Assembly (NCBI GenBank): GCA_030411725.1
Contig: MU839829.1
Span: 372,001-436,000 of the forward strand
Source of the DNA: Echria macrotheca
Lineage: Eukaryota; Ascomycota; Sordariomycetes; Sordariales; Schizotheciaceae
DNA length: 64,000 nt
Direction: 5' to 3'
Under the pieces are notes generated by a model. The model saw only the letters and a list, made by a program, of their open reading frames with translations. It ran no database searches and was not told the origin of the DNA. Below are positions 42,901 through 54,395 of this stretch, piece by piece. Each line of letters begins with the position of its first letter. Within the stretch, counting starts at the first letter, position 1. The position numbers were made by a program, and so were the translations under genes.

Positions 42901-45900
42901 GTAGCTGGCCAATCTTGGAAAGACCCCAGAAGATAGGGTAGCGAGCGTATGAACGATCGCCATACTTCTTGGAGACGCCAACGGCACCAAAGCCCTTTTG
43001 ATGAACGCGCAGGTAGCTGGCGCCGGCGTGCAAGAGATTGAAGACGGAACCGAACTGGATGTACTCCTTCACAATCTCGGGGTTGAGATTGAATACCTCG
43101 CACACTTCCTTGGACTCCTCCGGGTTCCGCATGGGCCAGAGACCCTGGAACTCGGCGTTGTGGAGCGAAAGCGCAACTGGAATGGTGCGATCTGGGAGCA
43201 GATAGAGCGGGGCCGCAGCGCCGTGGTAGTCGTTGATGTGATAGAGATCAGGGTTGAACCGGCGAATTGTCTCCGCAATGCAGTAGTTCCAAGCCGAGTA
43301 GTAGATAGCTGAGTCGATATCGTCCATCCGAGGCGGGTAAGGGTCGGCTTTGGTGCGTTGGCGGAAGATGGGTGCGTCGAGGAGCACGTAAGTGATGTTT
43401 TGCACCTGATGGTACTGCACCTCGATCTCAAACTCCTTGCCCATGATCGGAACATAGATCGAGGGAGCACGCTCATCAACTGGGTAGTCAATGCCGCCGA
43501 CGCATGGGACGACCCAGATCAGGTCTTGATGTTCGAGCGCTTTACCCATGAGCTGCGCCATAACGCCTAGGCCTCCGATCTTGATCTTGATGTTCCAGTC
43601 ATCAATATTGTACTCCATCGTGGCGATGATGACCTTTCTCCGCTTGCCAGACACCGGTCCGAGCTCCTTGTCCGCTTCGGATTTGTGACGGAACTGCTCG
43701 TATGGGATCAGGCTTCGGAACGGCGACCGCGCACGCTTGAACCCGATCTTGTTGACTTTGATCTTGTAGAAAGACCCCATGAACGTCCAGACGGCAAACA
43801 GCCCCCCGACGATGGGAAGAGTAGCCAGGAGGATGAACAAGACAATCTGAACCCACATGTTTCCCTGCGGCTCCTTTGCAAATTGGAAAGTCGCATCGTT
43901 AAACACCAACTTGTACGAAAGCGCGGGCACCGGAGGCGGCGCAGTAGCATTGAGAACGTTGAGCGCCAGTGATGAAGGCGGCATGCGATCGACGACACCA
44001 TCGCCATCGACATCGCCGTAGACGAACCCAGCATCCGGCTTGCCATCCGGGTTCATACCCCAGACGTTCAATTGGAACTGGGTCGGCCATTCGTCCATCA
44101 AGTGCGCCTCCCACGTGCCGTCCGACGAGAGCTTGAATTGGTTCTGGACGCCGGCATCGAAGCCGAACTTGTTGAAGGTGCCGTGGGCGAACAGATGCGG
44201 GAACCGGCGGGCTGTCTGCGGAGTGCTATCGCCTTCCTGCTGGAACGAGTTGCTGGCCAGCTTCTTGGACCAGTACTGAACGATGACATGGTCTCCTTCC
44301 CAGGCCTGGAGAGAAGTCCCAGACCAGGGCAGGTTGGTGATCTTGTCCTTGCCTCCCTTGTAATCCATCCACTCGCTCCACGAAGACGCCCAGTTGGTGC
44401 TGTAGCGCCATTTGTCCGCTCCAGCAGCCTGGTGGTTGATGAAGAGATCGCTCCCCTCCTTCGTCACCAAGGTGTTGGAGTAATTCGCGGACGCGTACAC
44501 AACCGGATTGTTGGGCTTGCCCACTCGAAGGAAGAGATGGTCGACAGCCCCAGTGGAGACCCCGCCGGCGGAAACAGGCTTATCGAGAATCATCTCATGG
44601 ACTCCGTCGTTAACGTTGGTCAATTGGGCAGTGAAACGCGACTTTGACGGGATTGAGCCCACGTAGCTTGTTACGGGACTGGTTGTGATCACGGAGCACC
44701 GAGGGTTGCTAATCTTGGCGTTGCCTCCAGACTCTACAGTAGATGAGACGGTGAGGGACTTCGTTAGGCTTGCACAATCCATCTCGTCGGAGAACTCGAG
44801 CGAAATGTCGACGGAGCCCCGGATGTCATCGGAGTTGAGTTGCGCATCATGTCCTGGTGTGAACTTGGTAAGAACCGGCGAAGGGCCCATCCAGTTCTCC
44901 GAAGCGACGTAGGCGCGGAACTCGAAGGGCTTCAGGGTGATCTCGGAGATGCATCCGCTATTGTCGGGCGAGCCTGAAAACCCGAAGCTCTTGGTGGAGT
45001 TGCCAAGCTCGATCACATCGTACGGATAGAAAAGATTGCGGACCGACTCTCCTTGGGCAAATGGAGCGTAAAAGGCCTTGGACTCGTCCTTGCAGTCAAA
45101 AGAGTAGCGGGTGGTCTCGTTCTGGTTGTGGTAGACCAGCCAAACCGGGTCGGCCGCGAACTGGTCTTGAACAGTCGGCTGAAGAGCTCGGGCGACCGAA
45201 TAGATGCCGAACTCGGTCTCGGTGGTGCCGCTTCCAGGAAGAACCACCTTGTGGGTTTGACTGCTGAGGGGTTGCAGCAGCCAGCCCTCGCGCAGTGTCC
45301 TGAAGTTATCGCGCATGGCGTACATGGACTTCATGATGTTCCGAACAGGAGCCGACGGATCCCGGTGGTCAAGTGCAACCTTCGGATCAAGGCATCCGCG
45401 CCGGGCGCTATCGACGGGCCAGTTTTCGTAGACTGTGCTATTGGCCGCGAAGCACCCATGCATCTTCCAAGCTTGCGATGGCGTAAAGGCCTGGCGACCA
45501 AATATGTAATTGTCGGCTGTGCTGTCGAGGACGTAGAACTCCTGTTCCTCGCCATAGAACACAAGCGGAATTCCAGGCATATGCAGCGTCGTAAGAAAGA
45601 GACCAAGAAGCATGCGCTCGGTGCCCTGGGAAATGGCAGGCCAACGGAAAACATCTTGGTTCATGGTTCCATACATGTGTCGCGGGTCGAAGACACCGGT
45701 GTTGGCGTTGACGAAATCGTTGGTGAGAAGCATCTGGCTCCACATGTCCACCCAGTTTGGTGGGAGATCGAAGCCTGCCTCGAGATTACCGCTCATTCCG
45801 AGGAACCGTGTGAGGAAGCGATAGACAGAGTAGTGGAAAGCACCGGAATCAAGAGCGTTCTTCCCCTCGTCGCGGATCGTCAAGTTGCCGAGTTTGTTTA

Positions 45901-47190
45901 GTTTGGACGTCGTCAGATTCATGGCGCTGGCCGTGTCGGTTGGTTCCATGGTTGGCTCTCGCCCGCGACCGATGTAGATAGAGCCATAATTATTTCCGCC
46001 GGTAATCTCTCCGGGCAAGAAGAAGTTGTCCTTTCCGAGCTTCTTGGCACACTGGCGGACTGCATCATTGTGGTCGGCGAGGGCATCGACAGTCACTTGC
46101 GTAGCCTTATCGAATCGGAACCCGTCGACATCCAACATGGTGATCGTGAGGCAAGAGAACAAGCTCAACCTCTCCCGGACTGATGGCACCCATTCACGAA
46201 GACGATCTTGGACGCTGGCAAACTTGGCTAGGGAGCGTTTCCAGTCTGGGAAGACACCGAAGGCCTCGATGTCGCCGTATTGGTCAAAATCGCTATCGTA
46301 GCAGCCAACAAGCTGGCTAGCCTCGGGGTCCGTAACCAGCACGCCAGTCTCGTTCCAGAACCTTGGGTATTCGCATTTCTCCAAGTAGTTGTTGGATGGT
46401 TGGAAGTCATGGTACTGCCGCGTACCCTTGTAGTGGACATTGTGTTCTTTGGTAGTAAAGGGTGTCGTCGTGTTCTCAAAGCCTTCAAAGGCAAGCAAGT
46501 CACCCATGCTATGGTCGTTAGTATCTTGTTTATCCACTTCCAAGTTTGGGAGCTAACTTACGTCGACATGGTATGGTCCACTATCACATACATGCCTCTC
46601 TCATGGACAGCATCGACCATTCTTTGCCAGTCTTCGATGGTTCCATAGTGGGCGTCGAGGAGGGTAAGATCTACAGGCTAAACAAATTGTTAGAGATGGC
46701 CAGCGGTACTTCACAAAGGATTCTCTGCTTACCGAGTATGAGTCTACCCCCCAAGGGAGGTTGATGAACGGGGAGCCGGCGATGTAGATCGCCTATGCGT
46801 CTGTTAGCTTCTTTCCTGTGCCTTCTCGCTGGCCCCGGTCCCACTCACCTTCATCCCCATCCCTTGGATGTAATCCAAGCTGTCGATGAGTCCCTGCAGA
46901 TCGCCTCCATGGCGAAGCTGATTGCTTGTGGCATCCCGCTCATAGACAGTGCCGTTGATATCGTCATTCGAGGGGTCGCCGTTGGCTAACCTGTCGAGAA
47001 ACAGCGTGTAGAAGGGGAAACGCCAGTCCGTTGGTGATGGGAAGTACTTGTGGCCGGGCCGCTCTGCCGAGTAGTCAAGCGGGTTCACGGCCTGTTGGTT
47101 CTGGTTGAGGTTATAGTCGACATAGGCTGGGTCATACCGCAAACCATAGGTAAGGGTGACAAGAAGAGACACCAGAAGGAGGACAGCCAT
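39936..47190 (-). CDS. ags1: cell-wall alpha-1,3-glucan synthase, 2,346 aa, five exons
   Basis: Exons: 47190-46849, 46792-46733 (60 nt), 46677-46562, 46508-40918, 40867-39936; the frame closes. The ATG at 47188-47190 gives a signal peptide (MAVLLLVSLLVTLTYG). Layout as in the family: extracellular GH13 alpha-amylase-like region at about 60-680 (GGDLQGLIDSLDYIQGMGMK, VDGFRFDKATQV with the nucleophile Asp at about 306), a single TM at about 1065 (MWVQIVLFILLATLPIVGG), a cytosolic GT5 glycogen/starch-synthase-like domain at about 1115-1600 (nucleotide-sugar motif KIGGLGVM at about 1148, VGRWSLQKGVDLI, PSRDEPFGLVAVE), a Ser-rich linker, and 10-12 TM segments from about 1920. It makes alpha-1,3-glucan at the plasma membrane. 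The length is near the usual 2,400. The amylase genes that flank ags1 homologs in some fungi are absent here. Confidence 0.96.
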
Positions 47191-50100
47191 GGTTGGGTAT
47201 CACACCCCAAGTGGGTGGATGAAAGCAACAAGCTGGCTCCTGGGGGGGTGAGGGAATACACACAGAGACAGGAACGAGGAGGAGAGGGAGAAGGATAAGC
47301 TCAACCACTTTTGAGCAGCAACTAACAGCCTGCTGGGCTACAGGGAGGGTTTTCAAGGGCGTGTGAAACCTTGAGACAGGAGATACGAGTCCGAGCTTCG
47401 AGATATTTATTCCCGACACAGGGACAGCATCATGTCGAGCAAGCGGACCGGTTGACATGAACATAAAGCAAAGCCACAGCAGCACGTTCTCATATGGAAG
47501 TGGAGCCACGCAGTCGCCGCGGCCTAGGCTCCTCCGAGTCACCATCGTGAGGACGGGTCTGGACGCTCAAGACGCATAACAGCCGCGGCGTGGAGAAGCC
47601 GATGGGCGAAGCTGGCAACTTTGTCATCAGGCGGTGTTCGGATGGTGCTCAGCAAGGCCATTGATAGCAGCAGCTACGGGATTATCCCCACATCGTGTGC
47701 TGCCGTGGTACCAGGTTGTTCGACATCACCGCCGAGGACACGGGGGGGCGGCGGGAGAGGTGCATGCCGGATGGCGAAGCTCAGTGTCCCAGCGAAGCAT
47801 TTGGGAGGCGAACAAATAATCTTCGAGAAGATTTGGTAACCCATGGACGGTGCTCCGTGATGTCTGACAGAGGGTGTCCCGTTATCTGGGGGGTGTGTAC
47901 CAGTAAAGCTGTTGACAGCGGATTGGGACGAGCCATTCTTGCGACTTCGGAAAGCAGCCACTGACAAATGGAGAAAATCCCCGGGTGGTCTGCAAGCGGG
48001 TTTACGTGGACCCCTCCGTGCATCCATGGCCGACATCGAGGCCGAGTATCACTGACCTGACACGAAGGAAGGTCGGATCATCATAGGTTGGTGGTTTCCG
48101 ACTGTGGATCTAGCCGTCGTCGAGCCCTTGCGGTAGATGAAGCCGTGATGTTGGGCCATATCGGCCCACCGGGCTGAGCGTCAAGCGTCTTCTTGGCAGA
48201 GGAGCACATATTGTCGGAAGAGCCAGCGGTGAGGTTTTGCTCAGTAGGGAATGGAGAACGATAGCAGCGCGGCACGGACAAAAGCTTGGCTCGCCGTCGA
48301 CAGGCGCGATGGACTGGTGGAAACTGGGAATTGTCAGCACAGCCACAAACAGAACTCCAGCCCGTTGGGCAGAGGACCAGATAAATATGCAGTCTTTGCG
48401 CTGTTGCTTGGTCAGTGGCATGTTTCTGCTGCGTACCCCGCACTTTGGCTGCTTTGCTGGCCGAGGGAGAAACTCAAACGACGTCGCGGTCTGCGACCGA
48501 GATGAGGCTGCCATTCAGCATGGATGGTGGGCTGCATCGCTGGGGCGGTGCAGATGTGGTCGCAGCGGAGCCGGGCCGATGGACGAGTCGGTGATTCCCG
48601 CAGATCTGATCTGGCTGATGTTTCGGGTCGAATCGAAGCGCTTGGTCGGTGCTCAACCGTTGAAGGGTCTGTTGAACAGGGATGGCTCGGATGGGTAAGC
48701 AGCCAAATCAGGATAAGCTTCGGCGCTGACGCCAAGATGTGGTCCCCTTCCCGAGAAACCTTGTCGTCCTCATAAGGGCGCGTCCGCCTTACCCGCCCAA
48801 CCGCCAAAACAGCCGCCTTCTCAATTTCTGGCGACTTCTCAGTCGAACTGAGGTCTGAGCCTCCTCAAGCTGCGGAAACTCAAAAGGTGAACAAGCGACA
48901 CCGGTGAGCTTTATCCTGGTCGGTCGCGGCCGCCTCCGAATGCTAAGGTAAGCGGTCGATTTCGACTGGCCAAGCACGTTCCCGCGACGCGTCGCTGAAG
49001 TTCTGGAAACCCGACGCAGCACAACAGACCTAGCCCACGACAACCTCTCGTATTGCAGTCATCCATCACCGGATCAGCACCGGGAATTCTGCTGCGATCG
49101 TCGGTATGAAAACCAGAAGATAGCATCCTGCGCGCGGCATTGCCTTTGGTTGTCTCATCGTCGATTCCTTCCAGGTGAAGTCCGAGGTCAAAATAAGGCT
49201 ACCCCTCTCCATCATCGAGACCCAACGACGCGCGATGCTTGAGCATGTCAAATCCTTTGAGTTTCAGGGTATCATCCCCCGAATTGAACCACAGACGCGG
49301 GCACAGAATCCTTTGTCGTCAGTCTCGTCATGCTTACTCAGTAAGGTATTGCAGCCGTCTCCCAGCATATGTGCAGGCCAGGCAAAAGAACCTCATGCAG
49401 CTTCCCGAGTTTTTGGAACTGGTGGCTGACAAACCCCAACTTCATCCCTTTTCCAACTGCAACTGTGATTTGCCGCCAGCCCTACCAACCGCCGTTTTGG
49501 TTCCTTTGTCTTCGATTTGTCGAGTTCTTCCTCCTGTTTGTAAATCTTGATCAGCTCTCGATGCTGCTCCAAAACAAACCCCCAGCAGATGGAGGTCTTC
49601 ACCATTTCCCAATACACAAAAGCTTCCCAGCGGTCGAGTGAGGCCAGCATATGGAATGCACGGGATGGTATGCCAACCCTGTTCATGCTGACTGTATGCC
49701 TTCAGGACTTGGTTACACGACGCCCTTTTTTTACATGGCGCTCACCCGCTCCGTCGTCCGCTCCCATTGCGCACCTGGAAGGCGATGCCGAACCTCTGTA
49801 CCACCACAACGCTGATGAAGAATTCGTAAATATCACGAAGCCAGTGACAAATGCCCAGCCTCCCGGATATCGGCAACCCGCTTATTACGCGCCGTTCGTG
49901 CCGCCGCATCTGCGGATTGCCGTCGCCGTCGGGTGGCTGCCAGCCCTGTCCAACGACAAACCAAGTTCGCCACTGTTACCCGCCACGCCCCCTTCCGACG
50001 TGCTGCGGTGACTCTCCAGCTCGATATACAAGCTAGCCCCCGGAACGCTTCCAGACGAACATTGATGCACGTGGGCGTCTTCCTCACTGTAAACATCTGC

Positions 50101-50236
50101 AGCCAACAACCGGCTAGCAAAACAAAAATGCGCATTGCCCTGTACATGCCATCGAACATGGGGTATCCTCTATGTACAAAATCCGGCAACCACCAAGCCA
50201 TAAGAATACCAGATGTAAATGTTATCATCGGCCAGC
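47191..50236. other. intergenic, 3 kb, no gene seen
   Basis: It lies upstream of the glucan synthase and downstream of the glutamine-synthetase-like gene (both minus). ORFs such as 48237-48698 (plus) and 49547-50011 (plus) have no domain signature and overlap open frames on the other strand. The proximal part should be the glucan synthase promoter; the rest is unexplained. Confidence 0.5.
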
Positions 50237-51858
50237 TTACACCGTCTCGATATATCTCTTCATCTCCCTAGATACATGTTAGCATTGGAATTCGTAGCAG
50301 ACCACGGGTATCTCACCAATCTGTAACAGCCTCGTCCCAGAGACGGATCTCATGCTCCCTCGTCCCGCCAAAGTGCTCAACGAACTCGTCCCCGAAAACC
50401 TCCCTGGCAATGCTGCCTACCCTGGTGAAGCGGTCTGTCGCCTCACGGAGATTCTTCGCCAGCCGGATACCCATATCAGTATCACCGCCGACGTCCTCTC
50501 CCTTGCCGAGGGGTGGGCACGGAATCTCGAGCTTCCTCTCGACGCCACGCCACCCGATCGCCAGGATGGCGGCGAGAACATAGTGGGGATTCGTGTCGGC
50601 GCCGGGCACGCGAATCTCGAAGCGCGTGGCACCCGGCTTGGAAGTAGGCGGCGCGATCAGTCGGATTGAGGCAGCACGATGCTCCAGCCCCCAGGAAACC
50701 GTTACTGGAGCCCAAAAGTTCTCCACCAGGCGTTTATAGCTGTTGATTGTTGGGGCAAGCATGGGCATGATATCAGGTAGCCCCTCCAGAATGCCTGCCA
50801 AGAAGTGTCTCCCCAGATCAGAAAGCTGAACAATGTCTGGATATCGAGCATTTTCATCAGGCGTCTCGCGAAATAGGAGATTCTTCCCGTCCTTATCGAC
50901 GATGGAGACATGCATGTGTCCGCTGTTGCCTGGGAGTCCTTGTTTTGGCTTGGCCATGAAGCAAGGAGTAATTCCATACTTGGTCGCGACGGACTTGACA
51001 GTATACCTGGTCAGGGTTAGCAAGGAGCTCTTCCAGATAGCGACAAGGGGAGTATTACTTGAACAAGCAAGCGCGATCTGCCATCCCCTTGATCTCTCCG
51101 AACTCTAACGCAGCTTCATATACGCCCGGACCGCTCTCTGTATGCCATCCCTCTATATTACAGTTGAACGCCGCACATGTGTTGAAGATATCGTAATAGT
51201 AGTCTTTATTGTGAACCGGTCGGGTAAGGCTGTAGCCGAACATGCCCTCGGTCAATGACGGAAGCGTATGTGGAGGGTTGTCGCGTAGGTAGCTGGCAGT
51301 TGAGCCGGACGCGTCAGAGCCAGGAGGCGCCTTGAACTGGTAGAACTCGTACTCGGCTTGCGAGCCAAACAGTTAGCAATGCGCCATCAACGTCGGGGGG
51401 AGAGAGAACCAACCGCCAGCCATTGCCCCCCACCCCTTCTCGGCCAGCTTTTCAAGCTGCGTCTTAAGAAGGCCTCTGGGACAAGCTGATACGGGCTCAT
51501 TGGTGTCTGGATCGTAGAAGCTGACGAGGAAGAAGGGAATATTATTCTCCCAAGGAATGCGGCGGAAGCTGCTCAGGTCCGGAATTGCAATGAGATCTCT
51601 ATACCCATTCTCCTTGTTGCTGATCTTGAGCTCTTGCATATATGTCTGGTCATGCATATCCCAGCCAAAGATGACCGAGCAGAAGCCGAAGCCATCGGCG
51701 GCGATCGATAGGAACTTCTTCTTGGATACCAGCTTGCCGCGGAGCATGCCATCGACGTCAATCCCGGCAAGCTTCACCGAATTGTCGTATGCGAGGAGTT
51801 CGGGTACCTTCTCGGCGGTGATCGTGCCGGGCGCCGGCTGCGCGTCTTTTGGAGACAT
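50237..51858 (-). CDS. type-I glutamine-synthetase-like enzyme, 487 aa, four exons
   Basis: Exons: 51858-51414, 51356-51059, 51006-50317, 50267-50237 (31 nt); the frame closes. The N-terminal beta-grasp part reads VKLAGIDVDGMLRGKLVSKK, where D-x-x-G-x-x-R-G-K is typical of this branch. Catalytic-domain motifs: YEAALEFGEIKGMAD (metal-binding Glu residues), GLPGNSGHMHVSI (His of the ATP/Glu site), SWGLEHRAASIRLI (Arg for phosphate) and RFEIRVPGADTNPHYVLAAI. The C-terminus is EMKRYIETV. This GS-I-like group in fungi includes the C-terminal half of FluG and gamma-glutamyl-amine ligases; the FluG amidohydrolase half is absent, so it is a stand-alone enzyme. True glutamine synthetase of fungi is the shorter type II, so the substrate may be another amine. 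Cytosolic. Confidence 0.9.
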
Positions 51859-53158
51859 CTTCGGCGCTGCTGTACCGTCGGGTCGAGGGAGACCAGAAAG
51901 ATGGGGGTCGACGAGGGCTCGAGAACGACGAAAGCAAATCGAAGCGTTGGAGAGCAGAATGGAGCGGCTGTGATTTTAAGAATGATGTTTAGACTGCTAG
52001 TGAAACAATATAGGTGGTACAGACACTCCAGGACAAACAAGTCGCGATCTCGTGGATGGAGACACTGTCGTCACCTCTCCTGGAGAAGAGGAACCAGGAG
52101 TTCCCTGGTTTGATAAGCTCCCCGCGGCTCGGAGCTGATAAGAACCAGGGAGTTAGCTCCAGAATCCAGCCAATCAGATTGTGTTCTATCGCATCCACCG
52201 CGTCATTCATCGCGGGGCGGGGAGAGCCCCTCACAATCCCTCATGGCGGGGTCATCCGAAACTGGCTCTGTTGCCTTCAACGGGACACCAGATCCTCGGC
52301 CTTTCTAGATCTCACCGCTTCCATTCTTGTTTCATCGATCCGTGGTGATTTGAAGTCCGATTAAAATACCACATAACAAAACCGTGTAACCGGTCTTTAC
52401 TTATCTTTCCCCTCCGGTCCCTCTCCGGTTGCCGCAATGCATGCAGCATCTTCTTCGATGACCCTCGACACCGAGATCTCGGGGCCGTGCTACCAGTGAT
52501 GTCGACAAGATGGCTCAGGGGAATGCCGTTTCACCTCCACTCGCCGAAATCGCCAACCTGCCATCTAAACTTTTAGGTAAAAAAAAGACAGGGAGCTGAG
52601 ACACATGACAAAGAAGCAGCTCGCAAGAATGGGCTATCGTCACACGGAGGGCCCACGTGAGCAGCGGCGGAGTCGAGTCGGACGTAGCCTCCAGATGTCG
52701 ACGAGCCAGAGCCGGTCACAACGCTGCAGCGCTGATACACACACACGGGTGTTGATACGGCAGCAGGATCGGGACCCGGTTGTTATCTTTACTGGCCGAC
52801 CGGCCTTGGTAGTGGGCCGGGATGAGTCGGATGTCTGGGCCTGGAACGGTTGGACGATGAGTGTCTGGCAATCGCCGTTGTCGGATCTCTGAGCTGAGGT
52901 ATCCCGAACGGAAAGAGGTAGCTATCAGAGATGGGGTAGCCGAGGTCACAATTTCTCTCCTTCCTATTTTTTGTTCCCCTTGATTCCAAAAGTTTGGAAC
53001 CTATTCCCCTTCTTTCCTTTCCTCGACATTCCTCGCGGGACCCTGAATTCGGGTATCTTCTCACGACCCTTCCATCCTATTCATTCCGCTGTCAGGGTCC
53101 ACCCCACCCTCCATAACAACAACACCGCCAACATCCTGCCTCCGCGGCCGACGCCGAT
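51859..53158. other. divergent intergenic region, no gene seen
   Basis: This 1.3-kb spacer between the GS-like gene (minus) and the SDR (plus) must contain both promoters. Short ORFs only. CT-rich tracts and a CACA run near 52735 are present. Confidence 0.5.
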
Positions 53159-54132
53159 ATGAGCACGGCTGCGACCAGCGGCCGTTTGGCCGGCAAGAAT
53201 GCCATCATCACCGGTGCCGCCGGGTAGGTTTCTCCAGTGGTAGAAGAGATCGCCGAATATCGGAGACTGATGTGTGCTAGTGGCATCGGCCTCGAGACTA
53301 CGATTCTGTTTGCGAAGGAGGGCGCAAATGTTCTCATGACAGATATCTCCAAGGAGGCGCTCGAGCGGGCACTAGCCAAGGTCAAGCAGCTTGTACCAAG
53401 CGCAGGGCGGGTAGAGATAACGGTATGCTCACTCGCATTTCCTCCCAGTAATACATATTTACATCGCTGGCCCTACAGGTATGCGACGTCTCCAAGGAGG
53501 CCCAGGTCCAAGCGATGGTTGAGTCCCTGGACAGTTGGGGCGGCGTGGACGTCATGTTTAATAACGCGGGCATCATGCACGCGCGCGACGACGACGCCAT
53601 CGGCACGCCCGAGGAGATCTGGGACCTGACGCAAAACATCAACGTCAAGGGTGTCTGGTTCGGCAGCAAGCACGCCGTGCTCTCGCTGCGCCGGCATTCC
53701 AAGACAAAGGGGTCCATCATCAACACGGCCTCGGTCGTCGCCCTCGTCGGTTCCGCCACGCCCCAGCTCGCCTACACGGCCAGCAAGGGCGCCGTCCTCG
53801 CCCTCACGCGCGAGCTCGCCATCGTCCACGCCCGCGAAAACTTCCGGTTCAACAACCTGTGCCCGGCGCCGCTCAACACGCCACTCCTCCAAGACTGGCT
53901 CGGAGATGATCAAGCGAAGCGACACCGGCGCGAGATACATTTTCCTACCGGCCGGTTCGGCGAGGCAATCGAGCAGGCGCAGGCGGTGTTATTCCTGGCC
54001 AGCGACGAGAGCAGTTTTGTCAATGGGCACGATTTTGTGGTTGACGGCGGCATGACCAAGGCCTACGTCACGCCCGAGGGGCCTGCTCCGCCGGGGCCGG
54101 TGAACAATGCGCTCAAGGAGAGGCTGGACTGA
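53159..54132 (+). CDS. short-chain dehydrogenase/reductase (NAD-type classical SDR), 286 aa, three exons
   Basis: Exons: 53159-53223, 53281-53422, 53479-54132; introns of 57 and 56 nt; the frame closes. Splicing restores the cofactor motif TGAAGGIG, broken in the genomic sequence by intron 1. LMTDIS, with Asp at the end of beta-2, suggests NAD(H) over NADP(H). Also present: NNAG (FNNAGIM), the catalytic Ser in INTASVVAL, AYTASKGA with the Tyr/Lys pair, and FVNGHDFVVDGGMTKAY near the C-terminus. No signal or targeting peptide. Substrate unknown; such enzymes oxidise or reduce alcohols, sugars or 3-oxoacyl groups. It is convergent with the methylisocitrate lyase gene over a 263-bp gap. Confidence 0.92.
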
Positions 54133-54395
54133 GTTTGCCCTGGGAGTCTGTGAGTGACGGTTTCCAAGATTTGGCGCACGGAGTCGACAGATCGAATATC
54201 CAAACGTTTATTTTTTATGCAATAAAAACTATTCAAAACAGAATTCCGCCGTCATGCAAATGGGAATGAATGAATGTGTGAGCCCTTTCCAACGCCACCA
54301 GATGCAATCCCTCCTCCGCCTCCCCAGCTAAACCGGCTCTGTTTCAGTGTGTAGCCAAACACTCCCTCTTATACAGTCCATTCTAGTACTCCACC

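Noticed and set aside
48237..48698. 153-codon plus ORF upstream of the glucan synthase
   Set aside because: No family signature and overlapping open frames on both strands.
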